A DNA stretch of 64,000 nt from Streptomyces monomycini (GTDB taxonomy: Bacteria > Actinomycetota > Actinomycetes > Streptomycetales > Streptomycetaceae). The position numbers were made by a program, and so were the translations under genes. A model generated the notes under the pieces. It did not search any database. It was not told the DNA's origin and worked only from the letters and a program-made list of their open reading frames with translations. The stretch's first letter is position 1, and each line of letters begins with the position of its first letter. Below, piece by piece: positions 17,440 to 25,667 of the stretch. The stretch is from NCBI RefSeq assembly GCF_022271435.1, contig NZ_JAFIQY010000020.1, positions 62,001 to 126,000 of the forward strand, in the 5' to 3' direction.

Positions 17440-17499
17440 AATGGGCCGTCCGGCCGTTCCGGGCGGCCCGGCTGCCGCGTCCCTGCGCGAGGGGTCTTG

Positions 17500-18651
17500 A
17501 TGAACCTGGAGTTGAGCGAGGAGCAGGCTGCCGCCCGGCGGCTCGCCGAGGACTTCGTCGACCGCGAGATCGCGCCGCACGCCGCCGCCTGGGACCGCGC
17601 CGAACGCGTCGACCGGGGCATCGTGAAGAGACTCGGCGAGGTCGGCTTCCTCGGTCTGACGGTCCCCGAGGAGTACGGCGGCTCCGGGGGCGACCACCTC
17701 ACCTACGCGCTGGTGACCGAGGAACTGGGCCGCGGCGACTCCGCGGTGCGCGGCATCGTCTCGGTGTCGCTGGGCCTGGTCGCCAAGACGGTCGCGGCCT
17801 GGGGCAGCGAGGAGCAGAAGCGGCGGTGGCTGCCCCCGCTGACCTCCGGCGAGGCCATCGGCTGCTTCGGCCTGACCGAGCCCGGCACCGGCTCGGACGC
17901 CGGCAACCTGACCACCCGCGCCGTGCGGGACGGCGACTCCTACGTCGTCGACGGCAGCAAGATGTTCATCACCAACGGCACTTGGGCCGATGTCGTGCTG
18001 CTCTTCGCGCGCACCGGCGACGCCCCCGGCCACAAGGGCGTCAGCGCCTTCCTCGTCCCCACGGACACGCCCGGTCTGGAGCGGCGCGAGATCCATGGCA
18101 AGCTGGGGCTGCGCGGCCAGGCCACCGCCGAACTGGTGCTCCAGGACGTGCGGGTGCCCGCCGACGCCCTGCTGGCCCCCGAGGGGAAAGGTTTTTCCGT
18201 CGCGATGTCGGCGCTGGCCAAGGGCCGGATGTCGGTCGCCGCCGGCTGTGTGGGCATCGCGCAGGCCGCGCTGGACGCCGCCGTCGGGTACGCCACGGAA
18301 CGCGAGCAGTTCGGCCGGACCATCGCCCACCACCAGCTGGTGCAGGAGCTGATCACCGACATCGCCGTGGACGTGGATGCCGCGCGCCTGCTGACCTGGC
18401 GGGTCGCCGATCTGATCGACCGCGGCGAACCGTTCGCCACCGAGGCGTCCAAGGCGAAACTGTTCGCCTCCGAGGCGGCGGTACGTGCCGCGAACAGCGC
18501 GCTCCAGGTCTTCGGCGGCTACGGCTACATCGACGAGTACCCGGTCGGCAAGCTTCTGCGGGACGCCCGGGTGATGACCCTGTACGAGGGCACCAGCCAG
18601 ATCCAGAAGCTGCTCATCGGGCGGGCGCTCACCGGGGTGTCGGCGTTCTGA
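17500..18651 (+). CDS. Acyl-CoA dehydrogenase
   Basis: 383 residues, full length for a FAD-dependent short/medium-chain acyl-CoA dehydrogenase that makes the trans-2-enoyl-CoA. Seen are GCFGLTEPGTGSDAGN (FAD/substrate loop, about 120-135), SKMFITNGTWADV, GRMSVAAGCVGIAQAALD, REQFGRTIAHHQLVQ and the C-terminal MTLYEGTSQIQKLLIG, whose Glu is the usual catalytic base. ATG at 17500. The shared operator indicates control by the divergent TetR. The substrate chain is unknown; coregulation with aldehyde and alcohol dehydrogenases suggests an alcohol- or alkanal-derived acid. Confidence 0.93.
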   Translation: MNLELSEEQAAARRLAEDFVDREIAPHAAAWDRAERVDRGIVKRLGEVGFLGLTVPEEYGGSGGDHLTYALVTEELGRGDSAVRGIVSVSLGLVAKTVAAWGSEEQKRRWLPPLTSGEAIGCFGLTEPGTGSDAGNLTTRAVRDGDSYVVDGSKMFITNGTWADVVLLFARTGDAPGHKGVSAFLVPTDTPGLERREIHGKLGLRGQATAELVLQDVRVPADALLAPEGKGFSVAMSALAKGRMSVAAGCVGIAQAALDAAVGYATEREQFGRTIAHHQLVQELITDIAVDVDAARLLTWRVADLIDRGEPFATEASKAKLFASEAAVRAANSALQVFGGYGYIDEYPVGKLLRDARVMTLYEGTSQIQKLLIGRALTGVSAF

Positions 18652-18678
18652 CGGCGGGGGCGCCGCGGGATCGCTGAG

Positions 18679-18711
18679 AGGTCGCAGCGAGGTCGCAGTG
18701 AGGTCGCCGCG
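18679..18711. repeat. Three 11-bp tandem repeats (AGGTCGCAGCG type)
   Basis: Three imperfect copies in the gap between the acyl-CoA dehydrogenase stop and the next promoter, followed by further degenerate GAGTCGCCGG/GAGCCG copies. No function evident. Confidence 0.6.
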
Positions 18712-18779
18712 AGTCGCCGGGAGCCGTCGGGAGCCGCCGCGGGGCCGCTGTGGGGCCCGCGCGCCCCGCCCCGGCGGTT

Positions 18780-18794
18780 CTAAGCGCTTGCTCA
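18780..18794. promoter_or_regulatory. TetR operator copy 1
   Basis: CTAAGCGCTTGCTCA; its exact reverse complement occurs at 19560-19574 before the MaoC gene. It precedes a TAAGGT -10 box (18804-18809) of the TetR gene at 18860, so autoregulation is likely. Confidence 0.85.
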
Positions 18795-18859
18795 CCGGCG
18801 GGGTAAGGTGTTCGGTCCGCCGCGGATGGCCCGTGGCGGACCGAGGATCGGGGTGCGCG

Positions 18860-19486
18860 ATGGTCACGGAGGCGGAGCAGGCGGACGGCTCGGCGGAGGA
18901 CTGGGCCGACGTGTCCCCGGAAGCGGCCCGCCGTCTGGTCCGTGCCGCCGTCGAGGCGTTCGCCGAGCGCGGCTACCACGCCACCACCACCCGCGACATC
19001 GCGGGCCGGGCCGGCATGAGCCCCGCCGCGCTCTACATCCACTACAAGACCAAGGAAGAGCTGCTCTTCCGGATCAGCGGCATCGGCCACGAGAAGGCCC
19101 TGCGGATCATGGAGGAGGCGGCCGGCGCCGACGGCGGCCCCGCCGAGCGGCTCGCCGCCGCCGTCCGCACCTTCGCGTGCTGGCACGCCCGGCACCACAC
19201 CACCGCCCGGGTCATCCAGTACGAGCTGCAAGCGCTGAGCCAGGAGCACTACGCACACGTGGCCGGCCTGCGGCGGCGCACCGACCGTGCGCTGCGCGGC
19301 ATCCTCCAGGACGGCGCCGACGCCGGGGAGTTCACGGTCGGGGACGTGCCGGGCACGACGCTCGCGGTGTTGTCGCTGTGTGTGGACGTGGCCCGCTGGT
19401 TCTCCGCCGAGGGCGCCCGTACGCCCGAGGAGGTGGGCGATCTGTATGCCGGACTGGTGCTGCGGATGGTCGGCGCGCGGGCGTAG
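18860..19486 (+). CDS. TetR-family regulator (controls itself and MaoC dehydratase)
   Basis: 208 residues. Helix-turn-helix at about 25-70: VEAFAERGYHATTTRDIAGR, AGMSPAALYIHYKTKEELLF. The C-terminal half fits the ligand domain seen in fatty-acid-type TetR proteins. The ATG at 18860 is chosen as the first good start after the -10 box at 18804-18809. The pair of identical 15-bp operators, one in front of this gene and one in front of the MaoC gene 147 nt downstream, shows its local regulon. The ligand is probably an acyl-CoA, by analogy only. Confidence 0.9.
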   Translation: MVTEAEQADGSAEDWADVSPEAARRLVRAAVEAFAERGYHATTTRDIAGRAGMSPAALYIHYKTKEELLFRISGIGHEKALRIMEEAAGADGGPAERLAAAVRTFACWHARHHTTARVIQYELQALSQEHYAHVAGLRRRTDRALRGILQDGADAGEFTVGDVPGTTLAVLSLCVDVARWFSAEGARTPEEVGDLYAGLVLRMVGARA

Positions 19487-19531
19487 GGCCGGGGGCGGCG
19501 GGGGGACGTGCCTGTGGGGGCCGGGAGGGCA

Positions 19532-19560
19532 TTGACACGGGAGGGCTTGCCGCACATGCT
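19532..19560 (+). promoter_or_regulatory. Promoter of MaoC gene
   Basis: TTGACA (19532-19537), 17 bp, then CATGCT (19555-19560). The operator begins at the last base of the -10 box, so bound repressor would block the polymerase. Confidence 0.5.
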
Positions 19561-19574
19561 GAGCAAGCGCTTAG
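19560..19574. promoter_or_regulatory. TetR operator copy 2
   Basis: TGAGCAAGCGCTTAG, exact reverse complement of the site at 18780-18794; 58 bp before the MaoC start. Confidence 0.85.
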
Positions 19575-19632
19575 TCGGTGGGCGGGCCGATGGCACGGCC
19601 CGCGCCTGCGGAGCCTGAGGAGGCATACGGAC

Positions 19633-20094
19633 ATGGCAGAGCCCCGGGTGTTCGGCTCGCTCGACGCACTGCGGAACGCGGTCGGCGAGGACCTCGGCGT
19701 CAGTGACTGGCTGGAGATCGACCAGAAGCGGATCGATCTGTTCGCCGACGCCACCGGTGACCACCAGTGGATCCACGTCGATCCGGAGCGGGCCGCGTCC
19801 GGGCCGTTCGGCACCACCATCGCGCACGGTTACCTCACACTGGCGCTGCTGCCCGCCCTCGTACCGCAGCTGCTGCGGGTCGACAACGTCAAGATGGGCA
19901 TCAACTACGGCGTCGACAAGGTCCGTTTCCCCGCCCCCGTCCCGGTCGGCTCGCGGGTGCGGGCGACGGCCCGTGTCGCGGGTGTGACGGAGGTGTCCGG
20001 CGGCGTGCAGCTCGCGACGACGGTGACCGTCGAACGCGAGGGCGGCGAGAAGCCGGTCTGCGTCGCGGAGACGCTCAGCCGCTTCTACCTGTGA
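19633..20094 (+). CDS. MaoC-family hydratase/dehydratase
   Basis: 153-residue single hot-dog domain. The hydratase-2 motif is clear: FADATGDHQWIHVDPERAA (about 38-56) with the catalytic Asp and His, then GPFGTTIAHGYLTLALLP. Such enzymes hydrate (R)-enoyl-CoA or dehydrate the hydroxyacyl-CoA. AGGAGGCATACGGAC precedes the ATG. Regulated by the upstream TetR through the shared operator. The neighbouring acyl-CoA dehydrogenase (17500-18651) makes a possible substrate, though it has a different operator. Confidence 0.93.
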   Translation: MAEPRVFGSLDALRNAVGEDLGVSDWLEIDQKRIDLFADATGDHQWIHVDPERAASGPFGTTIAHGYLTLALLPALVPQLLRVDNVKMGINYGVDKVRFPAPVPVGSRVRATARVAGVTEVSGGVQLATTVTVEREGGEKPVCVAETLSRFYL

Positions 20095-20103
20095 CCCCGG
20101 GCC

Positions 20104-20159
20104 GGGTGGCCGGGTGGCCGGGTGGCCGGGTGGCCGGGTGGCCGGGTGGCCGGGTGGCC
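20104..20159. repeat. Seven perfect 8-bp tandem repeats (GGGTGGCC)
   Basis: Seven exact copies starting 9 nt after the MaoC stop codon and ending before the soxR promoter. Probably variable in copy number. Confidence 0.95.
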
Positions 20160-20245
20160 GCGCTGCTGCCGCCGGGCGCCGGTGCCGCCCGTGGCCGGGC
20201 TCGTCCCCCCAGCCCACCGGGCCTGCCCACGGTTAGGGTTGTCCC

Positions 20246-20878
20246 GTGCCCCAGCTTCCTTACAAGGTCCACGAGCTCACGGTCGGCCAGCTCTCCGCGC
20301 GGAGCGGCGCGGCGGTCTCCGCCCTGCACTTCTACGAGTCCAAGGGACTGATCAGCAGCACCCGGACCGCGGGCAACCAGCGCCGCTACACCCGCGACGC
20401 GCTGCGCCGGGTCGCCTTCGTGCGCGCCGCCCAGCGGGTCGGCATCCCGCTCGCCGTCATCCGCGACGCGCTCGCCGAGCTGCCCGACGAACGCACGCCC
20501 AACCGGGACGACTGGGCCCGGCTCTCCGAGGTCTGGCGCGAGGAGCTGGAGGAGCGCATCACCCAGCTCGTCGAGCTGCGCGACCGGCTGACCGACTGCA
20601 TCGGCTGCGGCTGTCTGTCCCTGCAGAACTGCGCGCTGTCGAACCCGTACGACGAACTCGGCGAGCAGGGCCCGGGTGCGCGGCGGCTGCGTGTGGACCG
20701 GACCGGCGGGCCGTCCCGGGCGCGCGGTGGTGCGTCCGGGAACGGTGGGGCCGGTGGGACCAGTGGGGCTGGCGGGTGGGAGGGGCGCCGGGGCAGCGGC
20801 CGGGAGAGCGGAACGCAAGAACCCGGTACGGCCGGTGAGGCCGGCGCGCGGGACGGGGACCGCTGCGCGCGCCGCTGA
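20246..20878 (+). CDS. soxR: Redox-sensing MerR-family activator SoxR
   Basis: 210 residues. MerR helix-turn-helix at about 11-55 (LTVGQLSARSGAAVSALHFY), dimerisation helix at about 90-115, then the [2Fe-2S] motif CIGCGCLSLQNC with Cys118, 121, 123 and 129, the same C-x2-C-x-C-x5-C spacing as E. coli SoxR. It senses redox-active compounds. After the cluster comes an unusual tail of about 75 Gly/Arg/Ser-rich residues (SoxR usually ends within about 25-45 residues). GTG start; a TAGGGT box at 20234-20239 lies 6 nt upstream and there is no ribosome site, so it is probably leaderless. Its target genes are not obvious nearby. Confidence 0.95.
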   Translation: MPQLPYKVHELTVGQLSARSGAAVSALHFYESKGLISSTRTAGNQRRYTRDALRRVAFVRAAQRVGIPLAVIRDALAELPDERTPNRDDWARLSEVWREELEERITQLVELRDRLTDCIGCGCLSLQNCALSNPYDELGEQGPGARRLRVDRTGGPSRARGGASGNGGAGGTSGAGGWEGRRGSGRESGTQEPGTAGEAGARDGDRCARR

Positions 20879-20884
20879 CGCTCA

Positions 20885-21030
20885 CCACATCCGGGGCCGC
20901 CACACCCGGGGCCGCCGCGCCCCGGATCACCGCACCCCGAACCCCCGAGCCCTCGCACCCCGGGCCCCCGCGCCCCGAGCCCCCGCACCCAGGGCCCCCG
21001 CACCCCGGGCCCCCACGCCCCGGATCACCA
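20885..21030. repeat. Degenerate GC-rich repeats at the amidase 3' end
   Basis: Roughly 15-bp units of the GCACCCCGGGCCCCC type fill the gap between soxR and the amidase gene. On the minus strand they include at least two diverged copies of the last codons and stop of the amidase gene (GTGTGGTGATCCGGGGC type, near 20921 and 20880). Confidence 0.65.
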
Positions 21031-22467
21031 CACCTCAGGCTTGCGCCCCGCCCACGGCCGGGCCTCCTCCAGCTGCGCGGACAGCGCGACGAGCGTCGCG
21101 TCCTCCCCGTACCGTCCGCCGAGCATGACACCGATCGGCAGACCCGCCGCGTTCCAGTGCAGCGGGATGCTCACCGCGGGCTGACCGGTGGCGTTGTACA
21201 GCGGCGTGTACGGGGTGAAGGCGCCGACGGCGGCGAACTCGGCCTGCGGGTCCGCGTCGTTGCGCAGCGCGCCGACACGCGGCGGCGGCTGGGCGACCGT
21301 CGGGGTCAGCACCACGTCGAAACCGCCGTCCCGCGGCATCACCTTGTCGGCGATCAGCTGCCCCAGCATCCGGAACGCGTACAGCGCACGCGCGTACTCG
21401 ACCGCCGGGATCTCCGCGCCCCGCGCCCGCAGATGGCGGGTCAGCGGCATCAGGTCCGCCTCGTCCTGCGGCGGCACCGGGCGGCCGGCGGCGATCACCG
21501 ACCAGACGCGGGTGAAGGCGAGCCGGGAGCTGTCGTCGGCGGGCAGCGTCAGTGGGGCCACATCGTGGCCGAGGTCCGCGAGGAGCGCGGCCGTCTCCGC
21601 GACGGCGGCCCGGCAGTCCGGGTGCGCCTCGGTACCGGCGAAGGGCACGTCGGTCAGCCAGCCGATGCGCAGCCGTCCCGGGGCGCGTCCGGCGTAGGCG
21701 GTGTACGTCTCACCCGGCGGCAGCGCGGGGGCCGCGTACGGGGCGCCGGGCATCGGGCCGGCCATCGCGTCCAGCAGCGCGGCGGCGTCCGCGACCGTAC
21801 GGGCGAGCGGTCCCGAGGTGCCCACGCCCGTCACGTCGTGGAGCAGTGGCCCGGAACTGATCAGGCCGCGGCTCGGTTTGATCCCGTACAGCCCGCAGAC
21901 CGAGGCGGGGATGCGGATGGAGCCGCCGCCGTCGCTGCCGTGCGCCACGGGGGCCAGCCCGCCGGCCACCGCGGCGGCGGCGCCGCCGCTCGAACCGCCC
22001 GCCGAACGCTCCAGGTCCCACGGGGTGCGGGCGGGCGGCGCGAGGAGGTTCTCCGTGTAGCAGGGGAGACCGAACTCCGGGGTGTTGGTCTTGCCGAGCA
22101 GGATCGTGCCTGCCTGGCGCAGCTTGGTGACCACGTGGTCGTCCATCTGCGCCACGTTGCCGGCCAGCGTCCGCGACCCCATCGTGCAGCGCACACCGGC
22201 GACCTGGTTCAGATCCTTGACCGGTACGGGCACGCCGTGCAGCGGTGGCAGCGCCCGGCCCTCGCGGCGTGCGGCGGTGGCCTCGGCCTCCGCGGCCGCC
22301 GCCTGTTTTCGGGCGATGTCGGGGGTGCGGGTGAGGAACGCGCCGAGTGCGGCGTCCAGTTTCTCGGCGCGGGCGAGGTAGTGCTCGGTGATCTCGACGG
22401 GGGACAGTTCGCCGGTCCGCACCCCCGCGGCCTGCTCCAGAGCGGTCAGGTCGTGCAGTTCTGCCAT
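21025..22467 (-). CDS. Amidase-signature family amidase
   Basis: 480 residues. The Ser-cisSer-Lys triad is visible: Lys84 (VPVKDLN), Ser159 (AGGSSGGAAAA) and nucleophile Ser183 (SDGGGSIRIPAS), with the same spacing as fatty acid amide hydrolase. It hydrolyses a carboxamide; the substrate cannot be predicted. The start at 22467 is supported by GAAGG upstream and normal length. The OFA-type carrier and its small partner lie 77 nt upstream on the same strand, so a transport/hydrolysis unit is possible. Confidence 0.95.
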   Translation of the reverse strand: MAELHDLTALEQAAGVRTGELSPVEITEHYLARAEKLDAALGAFLTRTPDIARKQAAAAEAEATAARREGRALPPLHGVPVPVKDLNQVAGVRCTMGSRTLAGNVAQMDDHVVTKLRQAGTILLGKTNTPEFGLPCYTENLLAPPARTPWDLERSAGGSSGGAAAAVAGGLAPVAHGSDGGGSIRIPASVCGLYGIKPSRGLISSGPLLHDVTGVGTSGPLARTVADAAALLDAMAGPMPGAPYAAPALPPGETYTAYAGRAPGRLRIGWLTDVPFAGTEAHPDCRAAVAETAALLADLGHDVAPLTLPADDSSRLAFTRVWSVIAAGRPVPPQDEADLMPLTRHLRARGAEIPAVEYARALYAFRMLGQLIADKVMPRDGGFDVVLTPTVAQPPPRVGALRNDADPQAEFAAVGAFTPYTPLYNATGQPAVSIPLHWNAAGLPIGVMLGGRYGEDATLVALSAQLEEARPWAGRKPEVW

Positions 22468-22544
22468 GGACGTCCGCCTTCGCGTGTGCCGGTGGTGAGG
22501 CCGGGGCCGGGTGGGTCCCGGTCCGGTGGATGTCGTGCGGGGTC

Positions 22545-22658
22545 TCATCCCGTGAAGAGTTGTCTCAGTTTCAGGGCCAGTTCGTAAAGGCCGTATCCGA
22601 ACGGCAGGCCGACCCACAGCCAGGCCAGGACGAGCAGGGCGGTGCGACGGGCGGTCAC
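22545..22658 (-). CDS. MFS transporter small subunit (37 residues)
   Basis: A 37-residue single-helix membrane protein (LLVLAWLWVGLPFGYGLYEL) starting with GTG. The start overlaps the stop of the upstream OFA-type MFS gene as GTGA (4 bp), so translation is coupled. Small proteins of this build and position are known beside oxalate/formate-antiporter-family carriers in actinobacteria. It likely packs against the carrier or stabilises it; this is inference. Confidence 0.8.
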   Translation of the reverse strand: MTARRTALLVLAWLWVGLPFGYGLYELALKLRQLFTG

Positions 22659-24055
22659 GGGGCGGCTCCCTTCGGGGCGGTGGGCGCGGTGGGCGCGGTG
22701 GGCGCGGTTTTCGCGGATCGGGGCCCGGCGGGCGGCGGTTCGTGGTGCCGGGGGTGCACGGGCCGTACCAGCTCGTTGGCGGCGAACCCGACGACGAGCA
22801 GACCGATCATGACGAAGAAGGACGTCGTGTAGAGGTCGGAACCGGTGTGCCCGGAGGAGCGGCGCGCGTCGGCGACGGCGTTGACGATCAGCGGCCCCAG
22901 GACGCCCGCGGTGGACCAGGCGGTGAGCAGCCGGCCGTGGATCGCCCCCACCTGGTACGTGCCGAACAGGTCCCGCAGATAGGCCGGTACGGTGGCGAAC
23001 CCGCCGCCGTAGAACGACAGGATGACCGCCGCACACGCGATGAACAGCGGTGTGGAGGAGTCCCCGGCCAGCGCGATCAGCAGATACATCAGCGCGCCCA
23101 CGCCCAGGTAGAGGCGGTAGACGTGCTTGCGGCCCGCCAGGTCCGAGGTGGCGGACCAGACGATCCGGCCGAGCATGTTGGCGAGCGAGAGCAGCCCGAC
23201 GAAGCCCGCGGCGGCCGACGCGCTCACCGGCGCGGAGCTGCGGGCGAAGAAGTCGGAGACCATCGGCGCGGCCTTCTCCAGGATGCCGATCCCCGCCGTG
23301 ACATTCGTGCACAGCACCACCCACAGACACCAGAACTGCGGAGTCCGCACGGCGTTACGGGCCGAGACCTGCGCGGTGGTGACCAGCGGGCGGGGCGCGG
23401 GGGCCGCCCGGCCCGCACCGGGGGCGTCCGGCCCGGCGGGCGGAACCCGGACCAGCAGCACGCCGAGCGTCATGAAGACGGCGTACGCCAGCCCCATGAC
23501 CAGGAATGTCCGGGCGATGCCGGAGGTGTCCCGGCCCAGGGCGTCCAGCAGCCCGGCGGACCACGGAGAGGCGATCAGGGCGCCGCCGCCGAAGCCCATG
23601 ATGGCGATGCCGGTGGCCGTGCCGGGCCGGTCGGGGAACCACTTCAGAAGTGTCGAGACGGGGGAGATGTACCCGATGCCCAGGCCGATGCCGCCGATGA
23701 AGCCGTAGCCGAGGACGACGAGCCAGTACTGCCGGGTGGCCGCGCCGAGCGCCGCCACCAGGAAACCCGAGGAGAAGCAGACGGCCGAGACGGACATCGC
23801 CCAGCGCGGGCCGTTGCGCTCGACGAGGGTGCCGCCGAACGCGGCGGACAGCCCCAGCATCACGATGGCCAGCTGGAAGGGCAGCGCGGAGGCCGTGCCC
23901 GACAGCCCGAGCGAGGACTCCAAGGGCGGCTTGAACACGCTCCAGGCATAGGCCTGGCCGATGGCGAGATGGATGGACAGCGCCGCGGGCGGCACGAGCA
24001 GGCGGCTCCACCCCGGCGGCGCGACGACGGTACGGGAACGGGCGGGCGCGCGCAT
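22655..24055 (-). CDS. OFA-family MFS transporter (oxalate/formate antiporter type)
   Basis: 466 residues, twelve helices. OFA features: WSVFKPPLESSLGLSG after helix 1, AFGGTLVERNGPRWAM (motif A region), GLGIGYISPVSTLLKWFPDR in helices 4-5, and SDLAGRKHVYRLYLG in the second half. The C-terminal tail carries repeated APT tripeptides from a 9-bp repeat. The anion carried is unknown. The ATG at 24055 has no strong ribosome site; an inverted repeat GAACG-n5-CGTTC (24062-24076) lies immediately upstream and may be an operator. The small subunit gene follows with a 4-bp overlap. Confidence 0.88.
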   Translation of the reverse strand: MRAPARSRTVVAPPGWSRLLVPPAALSIHLAIGQAYAWSVFKPPLESSLGLSGTASALPFQLAIVMLGLSAAFGGTLVERNGPRWAMSVSAVCFSSGFLVAALGAATRQYWLVVLGYGFIGGIGLGIGYISPVSTLLKWFPDRPGTATGIAIMGFGGGALIASPWSAGLLDALGRDTSGIARTFLVMGLAYAVFMTLGVLLVRVPPAGPDAPGAGRAAPAPRPLVTTAQVSARNAVRTPQFWCLWVVLCTNVTAGIGILEKAAPMVSDFFARSSAPVSASAAAGFVGLLSLANMLGRIVWSATSDLAGRKHVYRLYLGVGALMYLLIALAGDSSTPLFIACAAVILSFYGGGFATVPAYLRDLFGTYQVGAIHGRLLTAWSTAGVLGPLIVNAVADARRSSGHTGSDLYTTSFFVMIGLLVVGFAANELVRPVHPRHHEPPPAGPRSAKTAPTAPTAPTAPKGAAP

Positions 24056-24061
24056 GACGCG

Positions 24062-24076
24062 GAACGTACATCGTTC
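24062..24076. promoter_or_regulatory. Inverted repeat before OFA transporter gene
   Basis: GAACG-TACAT-CGTTC, 6 nt before the start codon; candidate operator. It lies in the 19-nt gap between the BKACE stop and the transporter start. Confidence 0.35.
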
Positions 24077-24980
24077 ACCTACCCCGGGGAAGGGCGCCGC
24101 GGCCACCGCGGGGTGCGCCGTTCCCGCCAGGAGGTGCGTCGCGGCCACCGTGGGGTGCGCCGTCCCCACCGGGAAGCCGGCCGCCCTCTTCGCTGCGCAC
24201 GCTGCCGCCGCTCCCGCTCGCCGTACCGCGCTCCGACGGCCCCGGCGCCAACTCCCGCAGCGCCGCCCGCACCAGCTCCGCGTTGGAAGCGGCGGGCGAA
24301 CCGTCCGGCAGCAGCAAGGTGTCCTCGACACCGATCCGGGTGGCCAGGCCCAGCTCCCCGGCGAGCCGCAGCACCGGCCAGGCCCCGCCCTCCTCGCCGT
24401 GCAGCAGCACCGGACGGCCGTGCGCACCGTACGCGTCCAGCGCGCGCAGCAGGCCGCGCGCCGTCCTGCGCGCCGAACCGGCGCACGGGTCCATGACCTC
24501 GGCCAGCACCCGCAGCACCCGCGGCCCCAGCGGCGAGGCCGCGAAGCGCTCCGCGCCGTCCGTACCCGACCAGATGCCCGCCTCGACGCCGATGCCGCGC
24601 TCCAGCAGAGCGGCGGCGACCGCCTCGGCCCCCGGCTCGTGCCAGTTCACCGAGGCGTGGTCGGGCAGCACCGGCCAGGCCCGTACACAGGCCACCCGGC
24701 GCTCCGGGTCAGGCTCGGCCCACGCGCCGGTGGTGACCCCCACCGGCACGTCCACCACGGCCCGCACCGCCTCCAGCACCGGCGTCAGCACACCGGGCGC
24801 CAGGGACTCCCGCCCGCACGGCGACCTGGGGTGGACGTGGATGTCCCGGGCGCCGGCCGCGACCGCCTTCCCCGCGGCATCGGCCAGCTCCGCCGGGACC
24901 CTCGGCACCACCCCGGAACCGACGGCGTCCCGGGAGCCGTTGAGGCATACCTGCACCATCTGCACCATGCCCACGAGCAT
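24075..24980 (-). CDS. BKACE-family beta-keto acid cleavage enzyme
   Basis: About 301 residues. Belongs to the 3-keto-5-aminohexanoate cleavage enzyme family (DUF849), zinc TIM-barrels that transfer the acetyl unit of a beta-keto acid to an acyl-CoA. Seen are MVQVCLNGSRD, GARDIHVHPRS with the metal-binding HxH, VGVTTGAW, SVNWHEPGA and RIGVEDTLLLPDG. The final 50 residues are a Gly/Pro/Arg repeat tail (GAPHGGRDAPPGGNGAPRGG) that the family normally lacks. Start uncertain among ATG 24980, 24968 and 24959; the last would match the usual family N-terminus. It precedes the OFA carrier on the same strand by 19 nt. Confidence 0.85.
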   Translation of the reverse strand: MLVGMVQMVQVCLNGSRDAVGSGVVPRVPAELADAAGKAVAAGARDIHVHPRSPCGRESLAPGVLTPVLEAVRAVVDVPVGVTTGAWAEPDPERRVACVRAWPVLPDHASVNWHEPGAEAVAAALLERGIGVEAGIWSGTDGAERFAASPLGPRVLRVLAEVMDPCAGSARRTARGLLRALDAYGAHGRPVLLHGEEGGAWPVLRLAGELGLATRIGVEDTLLLPDGSPAASNAELVRAALRELAPGPSERGTASGSGGSVRSEEGGRLPGGDGAPHGGRDAPPGGNGAPRGGRGALPRGR

Positions 24981-25049
24981 GACAGCAGGGTCTGACAACG
25001 GACGGTGTCGTACGGCGGACGCCCCGTGTCCTCCCCCGGCCCGCCCGGT

Positions 25050-25667
25050 TCAGGCCGCCACGTACAGCCGTCGCACGCGTGAGGACTCCCGCGCCTCCGC
25101 CAGCGCCTCACGGGTCAGCACCGAGAGCGGCGCCACGATCCCGCACTCCTGGCAGACCGGCCCGGCCACCGGGAAACGTTCGAGGTCCGTACGCCACACG
25201 AAGCGCCGCGTACCGCACACCGGGCAGCCGGACCGCGGCGTGCCCGACTCCATCGCCCGGATCATGCTGCGCAGCACCGCGGCCAGCGGAGCCGCCGGAT
25301 GCCGGTCGGGCGCCTCGCACGGCACGATGTCACAGCCGCCCCAGGTACGCCGGTGCCAGTCGTCGAGCGCGCTGGGCTGCCGGATGCCGTCGTGCTTCTC
25401 GCGGCGCCGACGGGCCGCGAACTCCTTCTCGTACCCGAGCCAGACGGCGCGGGCCTCCTCCAGTTCCTCCAGCGCGGCCATCAGCCGCGCCGGGTCGGGT
25501 TCGCGGTCCTCGGTCGCGATGCCCGCCCTGGTGCACAGATGGTGCCAGGTCGCGCGATGCCCGTACGGGGCGAAGCGTTCCAGGCACTTGCGCAAGGCCG
25601 TACGCCGCTGCGTGGCGACGAGACGGGGGTTGCGCACCTGTTCTGCGAGAGCTCTGAAACCGGCCAA
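25050..25667 (-). CDS. Hypothetical protein with C-terminal zinc ribbon
   Basis: About 205 residues. The N-terminal part is helical and charged (RTALRKCLERFAPYGHR, EELEEARAVWLGYEKEF); the C-terminal part has CPVCGTRRFVW followed by VCQECGIVAP, a four-cysteine zinc ribbon. No family recognised. The TTG at 25667 is chosen because CGGAGG stands 9-10 nt upstream and codon bias becomes typical only from there; the frame remains open to ATG 25841 but that extension is poor in G/C at third positions. It may bind nucleic acid. Confidence 0.6.
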   Translation of the reverse strand: MAGFRALAEQVRNPRLVATQRRTALRKCLERFAPYGHRATWHHLCTRAGIATEDREPDPARLMAALEELEEARAVWLGYEKEFAARRRREKHDGIRQPSALDDWHRRTWGGCDIVPCEAPDRHPAAPLAAVLRSMIRAMESGTPRSGCPVCGTRRFVWRTDLERFPVAGPVCQECGIVAPLSVLTREALAEARESSRVRRLYVAA

